Source: Candidatus Sulfotelmatobacter sp.
GTDB lineage: Bacteria > Acidobacteriota > Terriglobia > Terriglobales > Acidobacteriaceae
Assembly: GCA_036500765.1 (NCBI GenBank)
Contig: DASYBM010000002.1
Span: forward strand, 290,874 to 354,873
DNA: 64,000 nt
Direction: 5' to 3'
Positions 52,449-60,896 of the stretch are shown here, piece after piece; the first letter of the stretch is position 1, and every line of letters starts with the position of its first letter. Below the pieces are notes generated by a model. It had not been told where the DNA came from, did not search any database, and saw only the letters and a list, made by a program, of their open reading frames with translations. The position numbers and the translations under genes were made by a program.

Positions 52449-52819
52449 TGCCAACGCTCTTTCCCACTCCAGTTGCTCAAAATATTCACGAAACCAATGC
52501 GCGGCTGCGTTCATTGCTAGACACTCTGGATACCGGTGCCGGTCCAGCCCAGGCGCCGCTCCCTGCCACTCCTCAGCAGATGGCCGGACTGTTATCGGAA
52601 CTGATGCGGGTCGGGGAATGGTTACGCATCTTGCCCGAGGACAGAGATACGGATCTGGAAGAGGAACTGAGTGAGTATCGGAAGAATGTGGAATGCCTGC
52701 GCGCGCTGCTGCCTTCGATGCACGCCGCGCTGCTGCGGGAGCGAGCCCGCCTGGAACAGGAACGGGCGCGGGTAGAGGGCGCTGCAGAATGGGCTCGGCG
52801 TTCGCGCCAGACGTTGTGA
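52448..52819 (+). CDS. Helical protein at the end of the fliC operon, FliT/FlgN-like position
   Basis: Protein of 123 residues, mainly helical: NIHETNARLRSLLDTLDT, QQMAGLLSELMRVGEWLRIL, LEEELSEYRKNVECLRALLPSMHAALLRERARLEQERARVE. No family recognised. ATG 52448 overlaps the fliS stop (TGATG), so it is translated with it. FliT usually occupies this place behind fliS, and size and helical content fit such a chaperone, but the sequence is not clearly FliT. Confidence 0.55.
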   Translation: MPTLFPTPVAQNIHETNARLRSLLDTLDTGAGPAQAPLPATPQQMAGLLSELMRVGEWLRILPEDRDTDLEEELSEYRKNVECLRALLPSMHAALLRERARLEQERARVEGAAEWARRSRQTL

Positions 52820-52976
52820 TCCTTGCGAGCCTCGCCACTGCCGTCGAAGTTGCCGGAGCTTAACCCACTAAAGACACGAAGGTAAATTGGAAAATTCCCA
52901 CTTCCGTGGTTAGGCTCGTTTGCCCTCAGACGAAACTGACGCTCGCTCCGCGCCGGGGGCTGCTTCGGGGATGCTG

Positions 52977-53870
52977 CTACTTGATGTAAGTAAAAAGATT
53001 GTTTTGCTGCGTCTGAGCAATGGCTTCGAGCGTCGCTTGACGTGAGGTCTGCTCGCTTTCGAGATTGCCGATGACGCTGGTCAGATCGGCGCCACCGATG
53101 GTGTTCTGCTGCTGCGCCAGTTGCGTGGTCTGAGCGTTCAGGAAAGTTTGCTGCGAATCGAGTTGGTTGATTCCGTTGCCGTAGAAGACGCGCTGCTGAT
53201 CGACGTAATTGGAGGCTGTATTGAGTTCGCCGACCGCGGTGCTGATACCGGCGGAGTTGCCGCTTTGTAGGTTGGTGATGAGATCTTGAATGGCCTGAAA
53301 AACATCGTTCCCGGAGCTGGAGAACAGCTGCGAACCGGGTAGGTTGGTCTGCACCTTGAAATCATTGCCTACAGTGAGGCTGTTGGTGTTGGCATTACCG
53401 ACATAGGTGACGCCGGAAGAACTGTTGGGATCGAGAACGTAGGGAGCGGTCTGCGTCGCAGTCCCGGCAAAAACATAGCTCCCCTGATAAGAAAGATTGG
53501 CCAGGCTGACTAACTGCGATTGAATTCCCTGCACCTCGGCCGCAATGGCTGCCCGATCGGAGTCGCTCACCGTGCCATTGGCCCCCTCGGTGCCGAGGGT
53601 AATGGCCCGTTCGAGCACGGTGGTCACACTGTTCAGCGTGGAATCGGCAGTTTGCAGCTCTCCGAGCACGCTGCCGCTGCTGCGCAGGAATTGATCGGTC
53701 TGCGAGGTTTGAGCCGCATTCTCGACCAGAGAGGCGGCCGCCGCAGGATTGTCGGAAGGGGCGTTGACGCTCTGTCCCGAAGAAATTTCTTCGAGGTCGG
53801 TGTTAATGAACTGCTGGTTCTGGCCAAGAGCGGCGAGCAGGTCGGGAAGCGGATTGGGATTGACTCGCAT
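52977..53870 (-). CDS. flgL: Flagellar hook-associated protein 3
   Basis: Hook-filament junction protein of 297 residues. N-terminal D0/D1 (QFINTDLEEISSGQSVNAPSDNPAAAASLVENAAQT; LGELQTADSTLNSVTTVLERAITLGTEGANGT) and C-terminal helix (GGADLTSVIGNLESEQTSRQATLEAIAQTQQNNLFTYIK) match FlgL. It follows flgK by 20 bases on the same strand. Confidence 0.94.
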   Translation of the reverse strand: MRVNPNPLPDLLAALGQNQQFINTDLEEISSGQSVNAPSDNPAAAASLVENAAQTSQTDQFLRSSGSVLGELQTADSTLNSVTTVLERAITLGTEGANGTVSDSDRAAIAAEVQGIQSQLVSLANLSYQGSYVFAGTATQTAPYVLDPNSSSGVTYVGNANTNSLTVGNDFKVQTNLPGSQLFSSSGNDVFQAIQDLITNLQSGNSAGISTAVGELNTASNYVDQQRVFYGNGINQLDSQQTFLNAQTTQLAQQQNTIGGADLTSVIGNLESEQTSRQATLEAIAQTQQNNLFTYIK

Positions 53871-53890
53871 GCTGGGTTATCCAATCTTGT

Positions 53891-55267
53891 TTATCCGGTT
53901 AAGGTCGTCATTTGAATGACGGCGTACATCATGTCGTTGATGGTGGTAACGATTTGGGCGGAAGCCGAGTAAGCCTGCTGATACTGCACCATGTTGGCAG
54001 CTTCCTGATCTAAAGAGACGCCGGAAATCGAGGCACGCTGATCGTTCAACTGCTGCAAGACCTGACTGGAGGCCGTTTGTTCCGCGGTCGCGTTCGCGGT
54101 GGCATTGCCCACGTCAAATACCAGGTTGGAGTAGTAGCCGGTGGGAGTTTGGCCGCTGATGACGGGCTGGTTGTTCAGGGCATACAGGGCTTCGGCATTG
54201 CCATTGCTGCCGGTGGTGCCGTCGGAACTGGCGGCGATCAGGGTGGGATCGGTGATGGCCACAGAAAGGTTGGCGGCTGCTCCGGCGCCCGACGAGGGTG
54301 GAGGAGTGAATAGATTCGTGCCAAGATTGCCATTCAGGTCGTACCCGGCATCTTGGACGCCATTGACGGCGTTGGCAAGGCCCGCGGCCAAAGTGTCGAG
54401 CTGGTTTTGGAACGCGGGGATTTGAGTGTCGCGGGCTTGCAGCAATCCGCCAAGCTGTCCGGAAGCGATGGTGGATGTGATGTCGTTACCTTGCGAAAAA
54501 ATATGCTGAATGCCGGAGGCATCGGGCTGGGTGGAGAGCTGGAAGCTCTGCTCTCCTGAGACCAGTGGAATTCCGTTGGCCGTGGTCAGCGTCAGGGTGT
54601 TGTTGGTAGGGATGACGGAGACATCGACCAGGGCAGAGAGCTGGTCGATCGCCTGGGTGCGCTGGTCGATGAACGTTCCGGCACTTTGCCCGGCGGTTTG
54701 CAGGTCGCTGATCTGACCATTGAGCTGGGCAATTTGCTGGGTCAATTGATTGATCTGTCCGACGGCTTGCTCGACGTCGCCGTTGAGACTGGAGCTCTGC
54801 GTCGTCAGATTGTTGGCCGTAACGTTGAAGGCGCTGGCCAGGTTATCGGCCGCCGTCAGCACGCCTTGGCGCAGCGACAGGTCCGCGGGACTGGTTGAGA
54901 GCTGGTTGATGCTGGCGAAGAAGCTGGAAATCGCCGTGCCAATGTCGCCGCTGCTGCTGGTAAAGCCGACCTGAGTTTGCGACAGGGCCGATACGAGGGA
55001 GCTTAACTGTCCTTGAGTTTGAGTCTCCTGCTGGATGCGGGATTCAAGGATGGGGTCGCGCACGCTTTCGATCGATTGCAGAGTAACGCCAGTGCCAAAG
55101 GTGAGCGGATCGATGACTACGGGATCGCTGGCGACAAGGATGGGAACTTCCCGCGAATAGCCGGGAGTGTTCGCGTTGGCGACATTGTTCGTGGTGGCCT
55201 GGAGCGCTCCTTGCTCGGCGGTCAGGCCGCTGAGAGCGGTCGCGAGGGCGGCATTCAGTCCTGACAT
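53891..55267 (-). CDS. flgK: Flagellar hook-associated protein 1
   Basis: Protein of 458 residues. It starts with MSGLNAALATALSGLTAEQGALQATTNNVANANTPGYSRE (the rod/hook signature) and ends with DQEAANMVQYQQAYSASAQIVTTINDMMYAVIQ. The frame is open to 55594, but homology starts at ATG 55265-55267. The start overlaps the flgN-like gene by 13 bases. It joins hook to FlgL. Confidence 0.95.
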   Translation of the reverse strand: MSGLNAALATALSGLTAEQGALQATTNNVANANTPGYSREVPILVASDPVVIDPLTFGTGVTLQSIESVRDPILESRIQQETQTQGQLSSLVSALSQTQVGFTSSSGDIGTAISSFFASINQLSTSPADLSLRQGVLTAADNLASAFNVTANNLTTQSSSLNGDVEQAVGQINQLTQQIAQLNGQISDLQTAGQSAGTFIDQRTQAIDQLSALVDVSVIPTNNTLTLTTANGIPLVSGEQSFQLSTQPDASGIQHIFSQGNDITSTIASGQLGGLLQARDTQIPAFQNQLDTLAAGLANAVNGVQDAGYDLNGNLGTNLFTPPPSSGAGAAANLSVAITDPTLIAASSDGTTGSNGNAEALYALNNQPVISGQTPTGYYSNLVFDVGNATANATAEQTASSQVLQQLNDQRASISGVSLDQEAANMVQYQQAYSASAQIVTTINDMMYAVIQMTTLTG

Positions 55268-55761
55268 GGAAGCCCCTCCGCCATCAAAGCCGCGCTGCCC
55301 TTCACGCAGCCGGAAGTATTCGACGCCGGAGTCGAAGCCATCGCCATCCAGTGGCCTCGGGGCGGAGCGTAGTTCGCCGCAGGGCCAGCTAACAGATTCG
55401 AAAGTGTGCTTAGCCAGCACTGGGCTCGAGCCAGCAGTGCGGCTTGTACTCGCCCCAGGTGAAGCACGCGCGCGACCGCCGCGCGCAATCCGGGAATAAG
55501 CGAAAAATCGAATCCGACATCGCAGGACGCTTTGCCATTGCGCGGCCACAGCATGTCCAGAGACCGCTGCAAGCGAATTTGTTCGCGGGTGCACTCCGCA
55601 AGAGCAGAGGCATCGCGCCCAAGTAAGGCCAGTTGGCTCGTCTTTAGGCTGGCTTCGAGATCCGCCAAAATTGCCTGGCAGGCCGCGGCGATTTCGACGC
55701 TTCTGCCAGGCTTCAATTGCGTCGATGCCCGTGAGTCAGCGTCGAGGAGGTTTGGGGTCAT
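55255..55761 (-). CDS. FlgN-like export chaperone (low similarity)
   Basis: Protein of 168 residues; a long helical N-terminal half (VEIAAACQAILADLEASLKTSQLALLGRDASALAECTREQIRLQRSLDML) has the heptad pattern of FlgN, the chaperone for FlgK and FlgL. It lies between flgM and flgK, the place where flgN occurs in many species, and its stop overlaps the flgK start. The C-terminal 60 residues are low-complexity. Assignment depends mainly on position and helicity. Confidence 0.6.
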   Translation of the reverse strand: MTPNLLDADSRASTQLKPGRSVEIAAACQAILADLEASLKTSQLALLGRDASALAECTREQIRLQRSLDMLWPRNGKASCDVGFDFSLIPGLRAAVARVLHLGRVQAALLARAQCWLSTLSNLLAGPAANYAPPRGHWMAMASTPASNTSGCVKGSAALMAEGLPCQD

Positions 55762-55795
55762 AGTCAGGCCAGACTGTCTTCAGATCAGATCGTAT

Positions 55796-56017
55796 TCAAG
55801 CGAGATCGTCGAGTTGGTGCGAGGGCTGGTCGGCGATTTCGGCGTTGCTTTCGGAAAAGCCCAAGCCGTCAAAATTCTCGATGCGGGGACGGCGACGCTG
55901 TCGCCCTTTCTCTTCGGCATCTTGATTCGCCGTGCCCCCATTGGCTGCACGCACCCCGGAAGCGGCCGCCGCGAGCCCATCGAGGGAAGGATTCATCGAT
56001 AAGCTGCCGCTATCCAT
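55796..56017 (-). CDS. Small hypothetical protein in the flagellar cluster
   Basis: Frame of 73 codons between flgM and the flgN-like gene. Its product has no recognised domain; it is Gly/Ala/Asn-rich at first and later charged (NQDAEEKGRQRRRPRIENFDGLGF). The ribosome binding site is weak. It starts within a short repeat (ATGGATAGC words), so it may be a random open frame. Confidence 0.35.
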   Translation of the reverse strand: MDSGSLSMNPSLDGLAAAASGVRAANGGTANQDAEEKGRQRRRPRIENFDGLGFSESNAEIADQPSHQLDDLA

Positions 56018-56101
56018 GATGTTCTGTCCGTATCGTCGCTATCCACATGGTTGTGATCCACATCTCGCTATCCATAAGTTACGACCAGTGGCGTGACCCA
56101 A

Positions 56102-56404
56102 TCAGGCGGCCGAGGCCGCAAGCAAGTGATCAAAGACAGCCGACGCGGTCTTTTCCGGGCTTAATTGATAGAGCCCGCTCTGAACTGCTTGGCGCAGAGA
56201 TTGGACACGCCCTTCGCGGATTTCTGGAAGTTGCGAGGCCTGGGCCGCCAGCGCCTGAACCTGCGCGTGCGCTCCGGAAAGCTGCGCTTGATCTTCGCCG
56301 CCAAGGGCTGCACTGCCAGATGCGGGCACGGTCGCGGCGGAGCTCGGTGCGGTGCTGCGATTGGATTCGGATAGTTGCGGTGCGTGATTGGGATCGATTC
56401 TCAT
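56102..56404 (-). CDS. flgM: Anti-sigma-28 factor
   Basis: FlgM of 100 residues, which binds and blocks FliA until the hook is finished. The C-terminal half carries the FliA-binding pattern (QASQLPEIREGRVQSLRQAVQSGLYQLSPEKTASAVFDHLLA); the first half is disordered and Ser/Ala-rich, as usual. ATG 56404 (MRIDPNHAP) is used although the frame stays open to 56605 through a 24-bp repeat. Two exact sigma-28 promoters lie upstream. Confidence 0.9.
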   Translation of the reverse strand: MRIDPNHAPQLSESNRSTAPSSAATVPASGSAALGGEDQAQLSGAHAQVQALAAQASQLPEIREGRVQSLRQAVQSGLYQLSPEKTASAVFDHLLAASAA

Positions 56405-56443
56405 GATGGCCCCTTCTTGCCGGTTCTCTTCTGTCCGGTCTAT

Positions 56444-56515
56444 TTTCTTTCCGACCCTTGATCTTCTTTTCTTTCCGACCCTTGATCTTCTTTTCTTTCC
56501 GACCTTGAATCTTCT
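56444..56515. repeat. Three tandem copies of a 24-bp unit in the flgM leader
   Basis: Copies 1 and 2 (56444-56467, 56468-56491) are identical and copy 3 (56492-56515) differs by two bases. The forward-strand unit begins TTTCTTTCCGACC. Read on the reverse strand it would encode an 8-residue basic unit (VGKKRRSR) in the flgM frame, but it lies before the FlgM start. Confidence 0.93.
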
Positions 56516-56565
56516 TTCCGGCCCCTCATCTCGGGGCGATTCTGTTGAAATCCCTTGCAATTTAA

Positions 56566-56592
56566 GTATCGGCAGAGAATGAAAAGACTTTA
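56566..56592 (-). promoter_or_regulatory. FliA (sigma-28) promoter P2 of flgM
   Basis: Reverse strand: TAAA, 15 bases, GCCGATAC. Exact in spacing and in the first seven -10 bases. About 160 bases before the flgM start. Confidence 0.87.
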
Positions 56593-56645
56593 ATTCTGTC
56601 CGCAACCGGCGGCCGGATAAATCTTTTCGCAGCCGTCATCTTGTT

Positions 56646-56672
56646 CTATCGGCAAGGGTTGCGAAAACTTTA
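56646..56672 (-). promoter_or_regulatory. FliA (sigma-28) promoter P1 of flgM
   Basis: Reverse strand: TAAA, 15 bases, GCCGATAG. Same spacing as P2, 80 bases further upstream. Confidence 0.87.
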
Positions 56673-56713
56673 GCTTGCGGTTCGGAGGCTTTTTGCAAGC
56701 CCCGATAACGGGA

Positions 56714-57013
56714 TCAGCTATTACCTTCGTGCGCCGTCAGGTGACGGGAAATCATGGCCGCGATCCCGAAGCCTCCACGAGCCGCCAATCCTTCGGCCAG
56801 AGCCTGGCTTCCGAGATAGTTGTAATCGTCGCCCCCCGGCAGGGTGCTTTCGCCAGGAAGGGCCGCTAAGGTCTTTTCCATGGACTCCAAAAGTGAGCCG
56901 ATCAGGTTGGCCTCAAACTCGCGGGCGGCATTCGCACCCCGGCCCGGCAGTTTCGCGGTGGTCGCCAAATCAGGCGGAAGCGCGGTCACGGAAGCGGGTT
57001 GAATCGACGACAT
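56714..57013 (-). CDS. flgJ: Flagellar rod-binding protein, FlgJ N-terminal domain only
   Basis: Protein of 99 residues equal to the N-terminal rod-capping part of FlgJ (AAREFEANLIGSLLESMEKTL, then YNYLGSQALAEGLAARGGFGIAAMISRHL). The muramidase domain found in E. coli FlgJ is absent; another peptidoglycan hydrolase must open the wall. The start overlaps the flgI stop by one base. Confidence 0.9.
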   Translation of the reverse strand: MSSIQPASVTALPPDLATTAKLPGRGANAAREFEANLIGSLLESMEKTLAALPGESTLPGGDDYNYLGSQALAEGLAARGGFGIAAMISRHLTAHEGNS

Positions 57014-58143
57014 CAGATAACCTCCAGTTCGGCTTCGAGCGCTCCCGCCGCTTTGATCGCCTGCAGGATCGAAACCACATCGCGAGCGGTGGCTCCGATG
57101 GCTTGCAGGCGAGTGACTAACTGCTCGACGCTGGCGCCTTCGCTGAGTTCGACATTGCGGGCCGGAGCGTCAGTGGCATTGAGCTTGGTTTGGGGAACGA
57201 CTTCGGTCTGGCCGCTGCCGAGAGGATTCGGCTGCGAGACGGCGTAGGCGGTCGTGACCTCGATCGAGAAGTTGCCGTGGAGAATCGAAACAGCTCCGAG
57301 GCGCACATCTTTGCCCAAGACCACGGTGCCGGTGCGCTCATTGACCACGACCTTGGCGCGGCGCCGTACTTCGACTTCGAGGTTCTCGATGCGGGCCAGC
57401 AGGGCCGGGACCGGCATCGCACCCACCGCCGAGATACTGATTGCGACCCGCCGGCTGTCGACCACGGTGGCGACGGGCATGACCCAGTCCCGGTTGATGA
57501 CGCTGGCGACGTGTTCGGCAGTGGTAAAGTCGGCGTTATTGAGCACTAGCGTGATCTGCGGCAGTTTGCTGAGATCGATGCCGCTGTCGCGTTCCACGAA
57601 TCCGCCGGAGGGAACGCGGCCCACGGTAGGATGGTTTACCTGTTTGGAATTAGCCGCCGAACCGGCCGTGAATCCTCCCAGCACCACGGGCCCCTGGGCG
57701 GCGGCGTAAACTTGGCCGTCAGCGGCATAGAGCGGGGTGAGCAGCAGTAGTCCGCCTTCGAGGCTGCGGGCGTCTCCTACGGAGGAGACCATGACGTCGA
57801 GAGGCATGCCGGGCGGGGAGAAAGGCGGCAAGGTTGCCGTAACAAACACGGCGGCGACATTTTTGACCTGCACCGTGGATTGCAGCACGGTGGAAGGAAT
57901 CTGCACGCCCATGCGGGCGAGAATGCTGGCCAGAGTCTGCACCGTGAAGTACGTCTGCTGTTTGTCGCCGGTCCCTTTGAGTCCCACCACCAGTCCATAG
58001 CCGATCAGCGAGTTCTCGCGCACTCCCTCCACCGTGGCCACGTCGCGGATCAATACTTTCGGAGGAACGTTTTCCGCCCCAGCCAAGCCTGTCACCAGGA
58101 TGGCCACCATGATAATTCTCGAAACCAAGCGCCAGGGCATCAT
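57013..58143 (-). CDS. flgI: Flagellar P-ring protein
   Basis: P-ring subunit of 376 residues with a signal peptide (LVSRIIMVAILVTGLAGA). Typical motifs are RIRDVATVEGVRENSLIGYGLVVGLKGTGDK, NVAAVFVTATLPPFSPPGMPLDVMVSSVGDARSLEGGLLLLTPLYAADGQVYAAAQGPV and the C-terminal GASVEQLVTRLQAIGATARDVVSILQAIKAAGAL. Presence of P- and L-ring genes confirms a Gram-negative envelope. Confidence 0.97.
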   Translation of the reverse strand: MMPWRLVSRIIMVAILVTGLAGAENVPPKVLIRDVATVEGVRENSLIGYGLVVGLKGTGDKQQTYFTVQTLASILARMGVQIPSTVLQSTVQVKNVAAVFVTATLPPFSPPGMPLDVMVSSVGDARSLEGGLLLLTPLYAADGQVYAAAQGPVVLGGFTAGSAANSKQVNHPTVGRVPSGGFVERDSGIDLSKLPQITLVLNNADFTTAEHVASVINRDWVMPVATVVDSRRVAISISAVGAMPVPALLARIENLEVEVRRRAKVVVNERTGTVVLGKDVRLGAVSILHGNFSIEVTTAYAVSQPNPLGSGQTEVVPQTKLNATDAPARNVELSEGASVEQLVTRLQAIGATARDVVSILQAIKAAGALEAELEVI

Positions 58144-58201
58144 GCGTTCTCCTGGAAATCTCTTAAGTAAAAACCCGACATCACCTGAAACTCATGTGGG
58201 C

Positions 58202-58912
58202 CTAGAAACCCACGATCCGCAGAATCCATTTCAGGATCAGGTTGGGCGGCCGCGTGCCTTCGCTGATAATGCCTTTGCCCTTAACCTCAATCTCGAGATC
58301 ACCAACACTGTTGGAAGCCACGGTGTTGGTCGCATCGAGATCGCCCGGGCGCACCAGGCCGCGAAGAATGACGGTTTCGTGCTGGTTGTTCATCAGGATC
58401 TGGCGTTCGGCCTCGACCACCAGGGTTCCGGTGGGCAATATCGCGGCTACGCGGCCAGTGAGCGTCGTGCTCAGAGAAGTAGTGGAGTCGGCGGCGGCTT
58501 TTCCGGCGAGCGCCTGGGTCGAACTCGGCGAAAACAGATTGGCCACGCCGGTGGTCTTCAGTTGTCCGGGTAGGGCGGCGATTCCGGAGCTGGCGCTAAA
58601 GCTGCGGTTGGTCGAAACATCCCCCGAACTGGTAGCCGAAAGGTTCTGGGTCACGTTGATAGTCACCAGATCGCCCACCCGGGAGGCTTTGTAGTCGGCC
58701 GCCATGTTGGCCAGCCGTCCGCTATCGATCCAAAGGCTGCCCGTTGTATTGGGGACGAGGTCGGGAGCCTTGGCGGAGACGCGCTGCAAATAGTCGGCTA
58801 AGCTATCGCGTTTGGCATTTGCATTTTTGGTCTTCGCCGATGTGCTGGCGGCAGAGACAACAATCGCCGCTCCGGCCAAGAGGGCGGCGATTCGGTTGCG
58901 AAGGCTCGGCAT
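58202..58912 (-). CDS. flgH: Flagellar L-ring protein
   Basis: Outer-membrane L-ring subunit of 236 residues. Signal-like N terminus (MPSLRNRIAALLAGAAIVVSAASTSA) without the usual lipobox Cys, then GSLWIDSGRLANMAADYKASRVGDLVTINVTQ, TGRVAAILPTGTLVVEAERQILMNNQHETVILRGLVRPGDL and the end ILKWILRIVGF. ATG 58912 with AAAGG upstream is used; the longer ORF adds an Arg-rich antisense-like tail from the flgA end. Confidence 0.92.
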   Translation of the reverse strand: MPSLRNRIAALLAGAAIVVSAASTSAKTKNANAKRDSLADYLQRVSAKAPDLVPNTTGSLWIDSGRLANMAADYKASRVGDLVTINVTQNLSATSSGDVSTNRSFSASSGIAALPGQLKTTGVANLFSPSSTQALAGKAAADSTTSLSTTLTGRVAAILPTGTLVVEAERQILMNNQHETVILRGLVRPGDLDATNTVASNSVGDLEIEVKGKGIISEGTRPPNLILKWILRIVGF

Positions 58913-58923
58913 CGATTGACCTT

Positions 58924-58965
58924 TCTCGAACGAAGATCTTCTCGAACGAAGATCTTCTCCAACGA
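58924..58965. repeat. 16-bp tandem repeat between flgA and flgH
   Basis: TCTCGAACGAAGATCT twice in full (58924-58939, 58940-58955) and a third partial copy. The unit is not a multiple of three. Confidence 0.92.
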
Positions 58966-58968
58966 TTC

Positions 58969-59907
58969 TCAGGAAGCAGAGCGTAACTCGCCGGCTCCGA
59001 CGACGATGGCCGGCACGGTGCGCCCACCGCGCCCGATGCGGGCGCGCACCTGTGCGCCCTCGCCGCCGCGATCGAGGCAAACGGCGGGAACCAGCACGCG
59101 AATCCCATCCTGATCCCAGAGCAAGCTGACGTTTTGTCCGGGACGCACCAGTTCTGCGCCCAAAGGCTTCCCGGCGGTGCGGTCTGTGGCAGCAATTGAG
59201 CTAGGGCGCCGTCTGGACGACGCCATCTCCGCCAATGAATCGCGCCCCGGCACGCGAACGAGAAAGGGGACGCAGTCGGTGGGATGAACACAGCGCACGG
59301 AAATCTCCCAACTCTCGAGCGCGGCATCCCAAACCGTCCGGATAAATTCGAGTGGAGTTCCCTGCGCAATCCGGGCCGTTCCGCCGCAAGCGATTGTCCC
59401 TGAAAGCATTTCCTGGAAAACTGATTGGCTTGGCGAAACTGAACCCGACGAACCCGAACTCTGCGAAACCGGACCTGCCGGCGCAAACATCCCGCGGCTA
59501 ATTTCAGCGCACGATGCCCGCGCGCCGGCGCGCCGGACCGTTACTCGCTGGGGAATTCGTGCGGGGATCGGCTCTCGACCAGGCATCCCAATGGATCCTT
59601 TCGTGCCATGGTCATCGCCGGTTACGGTTTGGCGCAGAAGGCTGCGGATTTCGTCGCCGTCGAAGACCCGCACGCTGCCGGCGAAAGGCGCGCGGCCGAG
59701 GTGCACCAGAGCGGCTGCGCGCAGTAACGGCGGGCAGGCGTCTTCCGTCAAAAGATCGGCCAGAGAGAATTCGCCACTGCCAACCTCCACATTCGCCCGG
59801 ACTGTTGCGTTGCAGTCCGGCTCAGCGGAAGCCAGGCCGGGAAGAAGTGAAAATCCGGCGAGGACGGCGAGGACCCGAATTCGTGGGCTCGAAGAAAAGA
59901 AATGCAT
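58969..59907 (-). CDS. flgA: Flagellar P-ring assembly chaperone
   Basis: Periplasmic chaperone for FlgI, 312 residues. Signal peptide (VLAVLAGFSLLPGLASA), then the variable N domain, and the C-terminal SAF domain (LVRPGQNVSLLWDQDGIRVLVPAVCLDRGGEGAQVRARIGRGGRTVPAIVVG). It is longer than many FlgA proteins, with a Ser/Gly-rich linker at about 165-180 (SQSSGSSGSVSPSQSVF) from a short DNA repeat. ATG 59907 is used. Confidence 0.88.
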   Translation of the reverse strand: MHFFSSSPRIRVLAVLAGFSLLPGLASAEPDCNATVRANVEVGSGEFSLADLLTEDACPPLLRAAALVHLGRAPFAGSVRVFDGDEIRSLLRQTVTGDDHGTKGSIGMPGREPIPARIPQRVTVRRAGARASCAEISRGMFAPAGPVSQSSGSSGSVSPSQSVFQEMLSGTIACGGTARIAQGTPLEFIRTVWDAALESWEISVRCVHPTDCVPFLVRVPGRDSLAEMASSRRRPSSIAATDRTAGKPLGAELVRPGQNVSLLWDQDGIRVLVPAVCLDRGGEGAQVRARIGRGGRTVPAIVVGAGELRSAS

Positions 59908-59977
59908 GCAGTAACCAAGATTGTGGAATAGCAATATTTCGCCCCGATCGTTAACGGCCGTTAATCGACTATCTATT

Positions 59978-60016
59978 CTTCTCTTCGCGTCTTCTCTTCG
60001 CGTCTTCTCTTCGCGG
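59978..60016. repeat. 13-bp tandem repeat between flgG and flgA
   Basis: CTTCTCTTCGCGT two full copies and one nearly full, in the spacer after flgG. Period 13 would shift a reading frame, in line with its non-coding position. Confidence 0.92.
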
Positions 60017-60051
60017 ACGCATCTTCGCTAGCGAGCGGTTCCCCGTCCCCG

Positions 60052-60843
60052 CTACCGCCCGAGCGAGTTGATGTCCTGCAACATCTGATCGGCTGCGTTG
60101 ACTACACGCGAATTGGCTTCATAGGAGCGCTGCGCGACGATCATCTGAACAAACTCATCGACCACGCTGACGTTGGATTGCTCGAGCATTCCCTGTTGAA
60201 TGGTTCCCAGCCCCTCGCTGCCCCCCGCGGTTCCGACGATGGGATCGCCGGAAGCCGTAGTAGCCAGAAAAAGGTTGCTGCCGGTACTGTTGAGGCCTCC
60301 AGGATTGTTGAACAGAGCCAGTTGCAGCGATCCCACCTGCTGGGCGGCGGTTTGGCCGGTCAAGGTCACGCTGATGGTTCCATCCTGGGCGACGGTCACC
60401 GATGTTGCGCCGGGAGGGATGGTGATCGACGGCTGCACCGCATTGCCATCCTGGGTAACCAGATTGCCTTGGGCATCCAGGTGAAAACTGCCGGCGCGCG
60501 TGTAGGCGGTTTGTCCATCGGGGAGAAGGACTTGAAAAAATCCCTGCCCTTGAATGGTCAGGTCGAGCGGATTTCCTGTCTGACTGAAGTCGCCCTGCAA
60601 CTGAATGACCTCGGACGCGGCGGTGCGCGTGCCCAGGCCGACTTGCAGTCCGGCCACCAGGGTGGTTTGCTGCGACGCCGCCGCGCCAGGCATGACCAGA
60701 GTCTGATAAATCAGATCTTCGAACTGAATGCGCCGCCGGCGGAAACCGGCGGTGCTCGAGTTCGCCAGGTTGTTGGCGACGTTGTCGAGGTTGGTTTCCT
60801 GGGCCATCATGCCACTGGCGGCGGTATAAAGCGCGCGAATCAT
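60052..60843 (-). CDS. flgG: Flagellar distal rod protein
   Basis: Distal rod subunit of 263 residues. Start MIRALYTAASGMMAQETNLDNVANNLANSSTAGFRRRRIQFEDLIYQ, middle GNPLDLTIQGQGFFQVLLPDGQTAYTRAGSFHLDAQGNLVTQDG, end LEQSNVSVVDEFVQMIVAQRSYEANSRVVNAADQMLQDINSL. All are typical of FlgG. Between it and the upstream gene lies a degenerate CTTCTTTCAATCAC-type repeat (about 60856-60893). Confidence 0.96.
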   Translation of the reverse strand: MIRALYTAASGMMAQETNLDNVANNLANSSTAGFRRRRIQFEDLIYQTLVMPGAAASQQTTLVAGLQVGLGTRTAASEVIQLQGDFSQTGNPLDLTIQGQGFFQVLLPDGQTAYTRAGSFHLDAQGNLVTQDGNAVQPSITIPPGATSVTVAQDGTISVTLTGQTAAQQVGSLQLALFNNPGGLNSTGSNLFLATTASGDPIVGTAGGSEGLGTIQQGMLEQSNVSVVDEFVQMIVAQRSYEANSRVVNAADQMLQDINSLGR

Positions 60844-60896
60844 GGTTGTCGTTCCCTTCTTTCAATCACCTTCTCGCAATTCACCTTCGCTCCGCT

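Larger units (their letters stand above)
56405..56713. other. 309-base flgM leader with repeats and two promoters
   Basis: Holds three 24-bp repeats (56444-56515) and two sigma-28 sites (56566-56592, 56646-56672), reading toward flgM. The stretch from 56673 to 56713 belongs to the flgJ-like gene's downstream spacer. No separate gene. Confidence 0.75.

Noticed and set aside
53891..55594. 567-residue FlgK with an N-terminal extension
   Set aside because: Residues before MSGLNAALATAL are antisense to the flgN-like gene and have no similarity to FlgK. The proper start is 55267.
56102..56605. FlgM starting at 56605 with a basic repeat domain
   Set aside because: The extension is encoded by the 24-bp repeats and promoter P2 and would need transcription from upstream only. 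FlgM homology starts at 56404.
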